Of a DNA stretch of 64,000 nt, positions 26,573-34,629 are shown one piece after another. The translations under genes and the position numbers were made by a program. Under the pieces are notes generated by a model. That model was not told where the DNA came from. It saw nothing but the letters and a program-made list of their open reading frames with translations, and did not search any database. The stretch's first letter is position 1. Every line of letters starts with the position of its first letter. The DNA comes from Acinetobacter guillouiae CIP 63.46 (GTDB lineage: Bacteria; Pseudomonadota; Gammaproteobacteria; Pseudomonadales; Moraxellaceae), in the NCBI RefSeq assembly GCF_000368145.1, contig NZ_KB849287.1:305913-369912 (forward strand). Reading direction: 5' to 3'.

Positions 26573-29362
26573 ATGAATTTTGCCAATATATTTTCGGCTC
26601 TGCAACACCTTGGATTGACTGCGCAAAAACGAGCCTTGCATATCCAATTTAGCAATACAGACTTAAACAACCAAGTCTTCTTACAACGTATCGATGGACA
26701 ACATGGTCTAAACCAAGGCGTGTCTATTGAACTGATTTGCCTTGCCACCTCAGCAACGATTCCGCTTAAACAATTCATTGGTAGCCAAGTAGCGATTGAT
26801 CAAGTCACAGATCATGGACAACTGTTTCGTAGCACTGGGGTGATTACTGAGGCCGCACAAGGGCAAAGTGATGGTGCACTAACGCTATATAAACTCAAAC
26901 TCGAAGATGCCACTTCACTATGGCATAAACGCCGTAACAGCCGAGTGTTTATGAATAAGTCGGTTGTGCAAGTCATAGAAACCCTCTTTAAAGAATGGCA
27001 AGACAAAAGCCCACTCTTTGCCTCCAGTCTAAGCCTCGATAAAAGTGGTCTTAAAAAAGATTACGATATTCGACCATTCATCATGCAGAGTAACGAAAGC
27101 GATTATGCATTTTTAACCCGCCTGATGCGCAGTGAAGGGATCAACTGGTTGATTGATGAAGCGCAATTGATTGTGCCTAGTTCTGCGACTCAAATTCAGC
27201 CACAAAAACTGCGCTTGGTGGATGACAATAGCGAATATAAAGCGCTAGAACGAAGAAAGATCCGCTTCCATCGTAGCAGTCCCACAGAACAACAAGACAG
27301 CATCACCAGCTTTATCGGACAACGTAGCTTACAATCCACCGCTGTCCACGTACAACGCTGGCAAGCAGATGTGTTAGAGCAAGAAGAGGGTGCAGGCAGT
27401 GTTCAAAGCAAACACCAACACAGTCAAAATCAAAACAATGCCAGTCTCGGTTTAGAACAAGCTTGGCATATCAGTCCGGCATGGATTCAAGACCTGAATG
27501 GTGAAGATCAAGCAACTGCTTCAAATAACAATCAGATTGAAAAGATTAACCAAAACCTCAGTCATTATTACGATGCTCAATCCAAACAATTTGTTGCCAA
27601 CTCCACTGTACGTGATGCACAAGTAGGTTACTGGTTTGAGTTAAACGAACACCCAGAAATAGACCAACACAGTGGCTCAGACAAAGAGTTTCTGATTACG
27701 TCAAAGACATTCTATAACCAGAACAACTTACCCAAAGACCTGAGCGAACAAATCAATCGCTTGCTCCAACAAAGCAACTGGGTAAACGAAAATAAAGCAG
27801 ACAACAGCAACAGTGATGAACGCCAAGCCAATCAATTGGTAATACAACGTCGTAATATCACCACTGTTCCTGAATACCATCCACTACAACACCGCCCGAG
27901 TACCCATCCACAACGAGCCAAAGTGGTTGGGCCAAGTGGAGAGGAAATTCATGTGGATGAATGGGGACGTATCAAAGTTCGCTTCCTATTTACCCGCAAT
28001 GAAGATCACAGTCATGATGGTGGAGCAGGGAGCAATGACAACGACACTGATTCTGCTTGGGTGGATGTACTGACCCCGTGGGCAGGTGAAGGCTATGGTG
28101 CGCGGTTCTTACCGAGGATCGGCGAGATTGTGGTGATAGATTTCTTTGATGGCAATATTGACCGACCATTTGTAGTGGGGCGTATCCATGAAGCGCAACG
28201 AAGTCCAACTAAATTTGATGACAAAGGCCAATTGCCTGATACCAAAAAACTGGCGGGGATCAAAAGTCGAGAAGTTAAAGGCAGTGGCTACAACCAACTT
28301 AGATTTGACGATACCACAGACCAAATCAGCAGCCAGCTACAAAGCAGTCACGGTGCGAGTCAACTTAACCTCGGTAACCTGAGTCATCCTAAAGAAACCG
28401 ATACCAGTGAAGGGCGAGGCGAAGGCTTTGAACTAAGAACAGACCAATGGGGAGCAGTGCGTGCAGGACAAGGTTTATTGCTGAGTACCCATGCTCAAGA
28501 CTCAGCTTCAGGTAACCATCTCGATGCGACCGCCGCGAAAAGTCAGTTAGAAAGTAGTCTAAATAATTCCAAGGCCTTAAGTGAAGTTGCCAAGAACCAG
28601 CAAACTGACCCTTTGGAGGTGTTGGAAAGAATAAAAGGGTTTATCAATACACTAGACCAACAAGATCCGAAAAAAGCAGATGCATTTAAGTCTGCGGTGA
28701 TGATGTTGGCTTCCCCTAATTCGATTGCGCTTGCCAGTAACGAAGATATTCATCTTTCAGCAGATGGGCAAATCAGTCATACCGCAGGCGACAGTATCAA
28801 CCTAAGTACACAAAAGGCTTTGATTGGGCATGCCAGTGCTAAGATCAGTCTTTTTGCGGCACAGGAAGGAGCAAGGTTATTTGCAGGGAAAGGTAAAGTT
28901 GAAATCCAAGCACAAGGCGATGGTGCGGATTTGATTGCACGTAAAGGTATTCAAATTATCTCTACTGAAGAAGCAGTTTATATTACCAGCCCGAAAGAGA
29001 TCAGGCTGATAGGGGATGGTTCTGAGTTAAAGATCAATGGTACAGGGGTATTTTCAACTACAGGTGGTTTGTTTGAGGTGAAGTCGGGACAACAGAAATT
29101 TACCAGTGGTGCGAAGGTTGAGATGAAATCTCATGAATTCAAAGAAACACCTTGTTATTTAACTTATGAAGCAAAAGATTTATTTGGAAATCCATTAGCG
29201 AACAAAAAGTACTTAATGATTTTACAAAATGGTGAGGTTATACAGGGTATTACAGATAGCCAAGGAAAAACTAAAAAAGTAACAACAGGGTCACCAGAAA
29301 ATATTTCTATTTATATAGAAGATGAAAATATTAATAGCTACAATTTGAAAGTAGAGGAATAA
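26573..29362 (+). CDS. vgrG: Type VI secretion tip protein VgrG with C-terminal extension
   Basis: A 929-residue VgrG spike. The N-terminal gp27-like part covers about 1-420 (HIQFSNTDLNNQVFLQRIDG, FIMQSNESDYAFLTRLMRSEGINW). A gp5-like OB-fold lies at about 450-560 (VDEWGRIKVRFLF, DSAWVDVLTPWAGEGYGARFLPRIGEIVVIDFFDGNIDRP by segments), then a DUF2345-type beta-helix to about 845. The last ~70 residues (860-929; DLFGNPLANKKY, ITDSQGKTKK) form a separate small beta domain that is not part of standard VgrG and probably docks the effector. The DNA becomes visibly more AT-rich from about 29130, as in the next gene, which begins 3 bp after the stop. No other T6SS structural genes are in the window, so this is an orphan vgrG cassette. 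Confidence 0.93.
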   Translation: MNFANIFSALQHLGLTAQKRALHIQFSNTDLNNQVFLQRIDGQHGLNQGVSIELICLATSATIPLKQFIGSQVAIDQVTDHGQLFRSTGVITEAAQGQSDGALTLYKLKLEDATSLWHKRRNSRVFMNKSVVQVIETLFKEWQDKSPLFASSLSLDKSGLKKDYDIRPFIMQSNESDYAFLTRLMRSEGINWLIDEAQLIVPSSATQIQPQKLRLVDDNSEYKALERRKIRFHRSSPTEQQDSITSFIGQRSLQSTAVHVQRWQADVLEQEEGAGSVQSKHQHSQNQNNASLGLEQAWHISPAWIQDLNGEDQATASNNNQIEKINQNLSHYYDAQSKQFVANSTVRDAQVGYWFELNEHPEIDQHSGSDKEFLITSKTFYNQNNLPKDLSEQINRLLQQSNWVNENKADNSNSDERQANQLVIQRRNITTVPEYHPLQHRPSTHPQRAKVVGPSGEEIHVDEWGRIKVRFLFTRNEDHSHDGGAGSNDNDTDSAWVDVLTPWAGEGYGARFLPRIGEIVVIDFFDGNIDRPFVVGRIHEAQRSPTKFDDKGQLPDTKKLAGIKSREVKGSGYNQLRFDDTTDQISSQLQSSHGASQLNLGNLSHPKETDTSEGRGEGFELRTDQWGAVRAGQGLLLSTHAQDSASGNHLDATAAKSQLESSLNNSKALSEVAKNQQTDPLEVLERIKGFINTLDQQDPKKADAFKSAVMMLASPNSIALASNEDIHLSADGQISHTAGDSINLSTQKALIGHASAKISLFAAQEGARLFAGKGKVEIQAQGDGADLIARKGIQIISTEEAVYITSPKEIRLIGDGSELKINGTGVFSTTGGLFEVKSGQQKFTSGAKVEMKSHEFKETPCYLTYEAKDLFGNPLANKKYLMILQNGEVIQGITDSQGKTKKVTTGSPENISIYIEDENINSYNLKVEE

Positions 29363-29365
29363 ATT

Positions 29366-32332
29366 ATGGGAGGCTTTCCATTAAAAAATAATCAAAATAA
29401 AGACATTTTTAAAGCTAATCTACAACCAAAAAATAATAAACTTATTTTGGTTGTTAAAGATAATGTGGGAAACTCACTTGCAGGAGTAAATTATAAGCTC
29501 ATCGTAAAAGATTTAAGCTCACTAGGTGGAGGTACATTAGCTCAAGACTCTTTTTCAACGAATAGTAAAGGAGAGACAAGAGCAATATATTTTGATGCTT
29601 ATTTAAATGCAGAAGTGACTATTTGGGTTAATGGTAAGAAGCCTGAGACAAGAGACGGGAAAAATGGAATTTATAGAATAAATGCTGAAAGTTATAGCTA
29701 TATTGATACGAGGTCAGTATTTAATCAAAAGCTAGATTTAAAGCCTATAAAAAAAGAAACAGTTACTGTAGAGAAAAAAATTGAGGTATTACAAAAGGCC
29801 TTTGTTTTATATCAGGTTTTTATGAGACTGGGTGGAAAGATAAAATATTTCCCCAAAGGTGGTTATAGAATATTTAATGAAAAGAATGAAAGATTGGATG
29901 CTTCATCAAAACAAATTAAACCAAGTGTATTGAATGAAAAATCGATATCCAATCTTTTGTATACCGACAATAAAACCTATATCGAATTTGATCTGAATGG
30001 GCATAAATTTAAATCCCAATTAATGGCACCTTTGGTTGCTTCAACCAAAGGGAATTTCCATGCTTTTGAAATTAAATTGAGTAGTACCACTACAAATCCT
30101 AAAGAAACTTATACAGCGAGCTTAGGCGCTAAAACAACGTTACCAATAATCATTGTTCCAGAATCTAATGAAATTTATATTTTACCGATGGATGTTTTTA
30201 AGCCATTTGATAAATTGACTAAAGATTTTGAGAAATCTATATCTTCAATCTATAAGAATAAAAAGGATTTAGAATTACAGCTTGAGTCTAGAAGCCCATC
30301 TGACATTAAGAAAATAGAAGAAAGACTGGGTATTGCGAAAAAAGAAGCACTAGATAAAATTAATGGAGAATTTAAAAATAGTGCAGAAATTCAAGAGGTT
30401 CTTGTAATAGAGGCAAGTGGAAATTCAAATGGGAATCCGGATATCTTAAGAAGATATGCCAACAGGCGTAGAATTGAAGAGTTAAGAACTCAAAGGATAA
30501 ATAAAAGCACAACTAAAATAAAAATTACCAGTGATACAGGGGCAAATGCCAGAGAAGGAACAGATGAGATAAGCACATCGAATCCCCAAGAGTTTAATAA
30601 TAGCTTAAAAAAGTTTATCAATGGTGTTGGCATTGAATTAGCAAATTACAAATCAAAGTCAGCAGATGAAAAAAGTATCCGAGACTTGTATTTACCTGTG
30701 TTGGGACGTGTTGGTGGAGAGTACTCTAATCAATATAATATGATGAGTGAGAATGATGAACTCACTGTTGATGCTCAGTGGATGAGGTTCGTCGGTACAA
30801 ATGGCACAGAAGCGACTCTTAACCTGTCTAAAGAGCATTTACACGGTAAGGCTGAGGCGAAGGCGGCTGCAAAATTTGTATTATTTGAGGGACGAGCAAA
30901 TTGGGACTTTTTTTGGCCATCTAAATACGGTTGGAGTATTGTTTTTGATGATGGAGATCCCATTGCGACAATTCGAGTTGTTGCAGGTGCAGCATTACAA
31001 GGATTTGCAGGTGCAAATCTAGCAATTGCAGGTCAAATGGGTGTCGCGATTGGTAACGTTGCAGGCTATCAAAAACTACAAGCAATTTCACATGATCCTA
31101 AAAAATCGATGAAAGATGCAGTAGATGCAGTAAAAGGCTTAAAAGTAGAAGTTAAAAGCAATGAAGATATACCTCCTGATGTGCTAAATAAAGCTCAAGT
31201 CGAAGTCAAGGCTTTTGCTGGCGCTCAGTTAGCACTCACTCCAAAAGTTGAATTGCAGTGGTTTAATGCAAATGGCAATCCTCGTGAATCAAGTGGAGAC
31301 CCTAAGTTTGAAACATTAGCAAAAGCCGCGGTCACTGCTGGAGTCAGTGGGGGGGCAGGAGCTGAATTTAATTTTTATATGTATATTCATCCGAATGGCT
31401 CGATAAGAATTAAATTGGCTGCCCATTTATGTTATGGGGTTGGGGCAAAAGGTGCGGTTGATTTAGAAGTCAATCCTAAAGATTTAGTATCTTTAATGCT
31501 GTTTATCAAAAAGAATTTACTTAAAATGGGTTTTATGCATTTGGCCTATATTGCTGATAATTTATTTATACAACTCTCTCAACTTTTTGCGATGCTCGCA
31601 GCAAATAATGATTATGCAATTTTAAAAAATTATTCAACACAATTAAATAATATGTCAAAGTTCTTTGTAAATGTGTCAGTGCAGTTTGAAAAATGGCTTT
31701 CATCAATAAAAGAAGATGAAGCAAAACTAGCATGTGCTCAGAACATTAATAATAACTTACAAACACTGATTGGTTTAACACCCAATTCCAAAGGGATTTT
31801 GGTATATTCATTATGCCATTGGAGTACGCGCTGGGCACATTATGATGATTTTCCAAGTATAGATTGGGATGGTATTCACTATTTAGACCAACGAAAAACA
31901 GCAATTGTTAATATTTTTAAATCAACATTGCATGTAAATGAATGGAAAAATATTATAGAAAGAGTAAATCAACAAGGTAAAAAAAATACTGGAAATACCA
32001 AAAATCTAGAAAGACATATTATCAACTTTTTAGCCAGCGGCTTAAACCTAGTAAGGTTTCAAATAGATAATATTGTTTTGGCTTTAAATAATAATACAGA
32101 ATATACCGGACCTACCAATAAATGGATTAAAGACTTTATAGAAGCAAGAACGAGTTTGGAAGGTATTAAGACATGGCCTTTACCACAAATTGCTTATAAT
32201 CAGGATGATAGTATTTTTAAGCAAATTAAACATATGCAGGGATATGAAGAAAATAATGAAATTATATATTTGGCGAGCACCAACGATAAACCATTATTCT
32301 CGGAATCTGATAATGATACATATTTAACTTAA
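29366..32332 (+). CDS. Putative type VI effector, family not recognised
   Basis: A 988-residue protein starting 3 bp after the vgrG stop, without signal peptide, PAAR or MIX motif. Residues ~20-110 form a beta domain similar to the VgrG tail (KDNVGNSLAGVNYKLI against KDLFGNPLANKKYLMI). Residues ~275-330 have strong coiled-coil potential. Glycine/alanine-rich amphipathic stretches lie at ~530-570, ~615-633 and ~652-690, followed by a hydrophobic helical stretch (~707-748). The C-terminal 240 residues are helical and polar. No enzyme motif is evident. Position and AT-rich DNA mark it as VgrG cargo; a membrane-acting toxin is possible from the Gly/Ala-rich hydrophobic segments, but is inference. 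A terminator follows, and two SUMF1-like lipoproteins converge on it. Confidence 0.6.
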   Translation: MGGFPLKNNQNKDIFKANLQPKNNKLILVVKDNVGNSLAGVNYKLIVKDLSSLGGGTLAQDSFSTNSKGETRAIYFDAYLNAEVTIWVNGKKPETRDGKNGIYRINAESYSYIDTRSVFNQKLDLKPIKKETVTVEKKIEVLQKAFVLYQVFMRLGGKIKYFPKGGYRIFNEKNERLDASSKQIKPSVLNEKSISNLLYTDNKTYIEFDLNGHKFKSQLMAPLVASTKGNFHAFEIKLSSTTTNPKETYTASLGAKTTLPIIIVPESNEIYILPMDVFKPFDKLTKDFEKSISSIYKNKKDLELQLESRSPSDIKKIEERLGIAKKEALDKINGEFKNSAEIQEVLVIEASGNSNGNPDILRRYANRRRIEELRTQRINKSTTKIKITSDTGANAREGTDEISTSNPQEFNNSLKKFINGVGIELANYKSKSADEKSIRDLYLPVLGRVGGEYSNQYNMMSENDELTVDAQWMRFVGTNGTEATLNLSKEHLHGKAEAKAAAKFVLFEGRANWDFFWPSKYGWSIVFDDGDPIATIRVVAGAALQGFAGANLAIAGQMGVAIGNVAGYQKLQAISHDPKKSMKDAVDAVKGLKVEVKSNEDIPPDVLNKAQVEVKAFAGAQLALTPKVELQWFNANGNPRESSGDPKFETLAKAAVTAGVSGGAGAEFNFYMYIHPNGSIRIKLAAHLCYGVGAKGAVDLEVNPKDLVSLMLFIKKNLLKMGFMHLAYIADNLFIQLSQLFAMLAANNDYAILKNYSTQLNNMSKFFVNVSVQFEKWLSSIKEDEAKLACAQNINNNLQTLIGLTPNSKGILVYSLCHWSTRWAHYDDFPSIDWDGIHYLDQRKTAIVNIFKSTLHVNEWKNIIERVNQQGKKNTGNTKNLERHIINFLASGLNLVRFQIDNIVLALNNNTEYTGPTNKWIKDFIEARTSLEGIKTWPLPQIAYNQDDSIFKQIKHMQGYEENNEIIYLASTNDKPLFSESDNDTYLT

Positions 32333-32340
32333 AAAGTATT

Positions 32341-32382
32341 AAGGATTTTAGGGCATAATAAATATTTCCTAAAATCCTTTTA
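32341..32382. terminator. Terminator between effector and convergent lipoprotein genes
   Basis: AAGGATTTTAGG (32341-32352) pairs perfectly with CCTAAAATCCTT (32368-32379), followed by T residues on the plus strand. Confidence 0.75.
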
Positions 32383-32445
32383 TAGTTAAAATTTTTTTTG
32401 AAAAATATGAGCTAAGCCTTTAGATGAATGGGGCTATGGCTAATC

Positions 32446-33408
32446 TTATTTTTGTATTGGATTGGGGCTATTGGCCGCACATCTAACAGAGGTAGTATAG
32501 TAGGATAATTCATCATTTGGCTTTTTAGGTTCCATGAACATTCTTGAAAAAGTAAAGCCAAAAGCAGTCCGAATCATATATTCATCATTAATATTGGTAC
32601 TTCTAAGTACTTTTGCAGTACCTGTCTCGGGCCCTTTGGGGTTTTTTTCAGGCGATTTTGAATAATAGTCAGGTGCATACCAGTCAGCGACCCATTCTAA
32701 GTTTTCATTGATTAAATCGTAAAAACCTAATGGAGTAGGCTGATGGGCACCGAGTTGAGTGATGAGTATTATTGAATTCTCTGCAACAGTTTCTGTGAAT
32801 GCTTGTTGTTGTTCATAACTATTAAAGTTTTTACCATATTCTACTTTACCATTATCGGTGGGATAGACCACTTGTTGTCCACGGTTACGAGCAGCATATT
32901 CCCATTGTGCTTCAGTTGGTAAGTCCATTGGCACATTTAATTGTTGACCTAACCATTGACAATAGTCGCGTGCTTGATACCAATTAAGCCCTGCAGCTGC
33001 ATCTTTATATCTTTTACCTTGTAAATCAGGATCATTCATAACTTTGGGTTGCCCTGTTGCTGCACTATAAGTGTCTAAGTCTTCATAACTGGACTTATAA
33101 GCATTTAGGCTATAACTATCTAAAGTGACTTTGTGTAAAGGTTTACTATGTCCATCGCCATCAAAGGGTAATTTTCCTTTATTCACGAGTTCACCGAAGT
33201 CCCCCATCATAAACGTTCCACCTTGTACAAAAATCATATTCTTTTTGGTTTTGTCTACCAGTGTTTTAATTCTTTGTTGTAACTCAAGATCATTTTTTTC
33301 ATTGGACTTTTGAGCTGTTGAATTGGTATGTGTCTCATTGGTTGTTTTTGCACAAGCAGATAAGGCTAAGCTCGAGAGTAAAATAGCGATTATATTGTGT
33401 TTCATCAT
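32446..33408 (-). CDS. SUMF1/FGE-like lipoprotein (copy 1), candidate T6SS immunity protein
   Basis: A 320-residue lipoprotein. The signal peptide ends in L-S-A-C-A, a good lipobox with the Cys at about 19. After a linker with a helix, the formylglycine-generating-enzyme-like fold runs from MIFVQGGTFMMGDFGE to the end: ALNWYQARDYCQWLG-type GLNWYQARDYCQWLG, LPTEAQWEYAARNRG, ENLEWVADWY (FGE NVWEWV) and YTTSVRCAA (FGE GFR). The paired catalytic cysteines of true FGE are not where expected, so it is probably a binding scaffold, not an enzyme. It is convergent with the putative effector and about 92% identical to the next gene. A periplasm-facing lipoprotein next to VgrG cargo suggests immunity. 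Confidence 0.8.
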   Translation of the reverse strand: MMKHNIIAILLSSLALSACAKTTNETHTNSTAQKSNEKNDLELQQRIKTLVDKTKKNMIFVQGGTFMMGDFGELVNKGKLPFDGDGHSKPLHKVTLDSYSLNAYKSSYEDLDTYSAATGQPKVMNDPDLQGKRYKDAAAGLNWYQARDYCQWLGQQLNVPMDLPTEAQWEYAARNRGQQVVYPTDNGKVEYGKNFNSYEQQQAFTETVAENSIILITQLGAHQPTPLGFYDLINENLEWVADWYAPDYYSKSPEKNPKGPETGTAKVLRSTNINDEYMIRTAFGFTFSRMFMEPKKPNDELSYYTTSVRCAANSPNPIQK

Positions 33409-33531
33409 TTTTTAAATAAGACTATCAGTATTTTAATTTTTATCTTAACTGCTAATTTGCACGATATAAAGGTTGATTCTGTTAAAAAATATAAAGGTCA
33501 AACGAGCTTTGAGTTTTATAACAAAGATAAT

Positions 33532-34491
33532 TTAGGATAAAGGTGTAGGGCTATTGGCAGCACATCTAACTGAAGTAGTGTAATAGCGAGAAAAATCCTT
33601 TCCTTTTAAACCAGGTTCTTTAAACATTCTGGAAAATGTAAAACCAAAAGCAGTACGGATCATATATTCATCATTAATATTGGTACTTCTAAGTACTTTT
33701 GCAGTACCTGTCTCGGGCCCTTTGGGATTTTTTTCAGGCGATTTAGCATAATAGTCAGGCGCATACCAGTCAGCGACCCATTCTAAGTTTTCATTGATTA
33801 AATCGTAAAAACCCAATGGAGTAGGCTGATGGGCACCGAGTTGAGTGATGAGTATTATCGAATTCTCTGCAACAGTTTCTGTAAATGCTTGTTGTTGTTC
33901 ATAGCTATTAAAGTTTTTACCATACTCTACTTTACCATTATGGGTAGGGTAGACCACTTGTTGCCCACGGTTACGAGCAGCATATTCCCATTGTGCTTCG
34001 GTTGGTAAGTCCATAGGTACATCTAATTGCTTGCCTAACCATTGGCAATAATCACGAGCTTGATACCAATTCAGTCCAGCCGCTGCATTTTTATATCGTA
34101 GATCTTGCAAATCAGGATCATCCATAACTTTAGGCTGTCCTGTTGCTGCGCTATAAGTGTCTAGGTCTTCATAACTGGACTTATATGCATTTAGGCTATA
34201 ACTATCTAAAGTGACCTTGTGTAAAGGTTTGCTATGACCATCGCCATCAAAAGGTAAATTTCCTTTATTCACGAGTTCACCGAAATCCCCCATCATAAAA
34301 GTTCCACCCTGTACAAAAATCATGTTCTTTTTGGTTTTGTCTACCAGTGTTTTAATTCGTTCCTGTAACTCAAGATCATTTTTTTCATTGGACTTTTGAG
34401 TTGTTGAATTGGTATATGTCTCATTGGTGGTTTTTGCACAAGCAGATAAGGCTAAACTCGAGAGTAAAATAGCGATTAAATTGTGTTTCAT
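33532..34491 (-). CDS. SUMF1/FGE-like lipoprotein (copy 2), candidate T6SS immunity protein
   Basis: A 319-residue paralogue of the preceding gene with the same lipobox (LSAC) and the same FGE-like segments. By eye about 25 positions differ, spread thinly (for example GKLP/GNLP, QGKRYKD/QDLRYKN, QQLNVP/KQLDVP) except for a cluster near the C-terminus (FMEPKKPNDELSYY against FKEPGLKGKDFSRYY). The tandem arrangement, 123 bp apart on the same strand, is a recent duplication. Like copy 1, it probably protects the periplasm or membrane from the neighbouring effector or a variant of it. The flanking non-coding DNA is not obviously duplicated. Confidence 0.8.
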   Translation of the reverse strand: MKHNLIAILLSSLALSACAKTTNETYTNSTTQKSNEKNDLELQERIKTLVDKTKKNMIFVQGGTFMMGDFGELVNKGNLPFDGDGHSKPLHKVTLDSYSLNAYKSSYEDLDTYSAATGQPKVMDDPDLQDLRYKNAAAGLNWYQARDYCQWLGKQLDVPMDLPTEAQWEYAARNRGQQVVYPTHNGKVEYGKNFNSYEQQQAFTETVAENSIILITQLGAHQPTPLGFYDLINENLEWVADWYAPDYYAKSPEKNPKGPETGTAKVLRSTNINDEYMIRTAFGFTFSRMFKEPGLKGKDFSRYYTTSVRCAANSPTPLS

Positions 34492-34592
34492 TATATTGTT
34501 TTAAATTATGGAGTTGATTAAATATAAGTCAATCATAAGATAAATTGAAGCTTTCGGAAAGAGCGTTTGTGTTATTCAAATAGTAATTTTAA

Positions 34593-34613
34593 AAAAAGCC
34601 CCTCAGGGCTTTC
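34593..34613 (-). terminator. Terminator of the macA-macB-outer membrane factor operon
   Basis: On the minus strand AAAGCCC-TGAG-GGGCTTT followed by a T run, 17 bp past the stop of the outer membrane factor gene. Confidence 0.82.
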
Positions 34614-34629
34614 TCATCTCAACACATTC

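Noticed and set aside
28000-28320. Minus-strand frames of about 70 codons inside vgrG.
   Set aside because: Out-of-frame shadows of a well-supported gene, with no start signals or recognisable domains.
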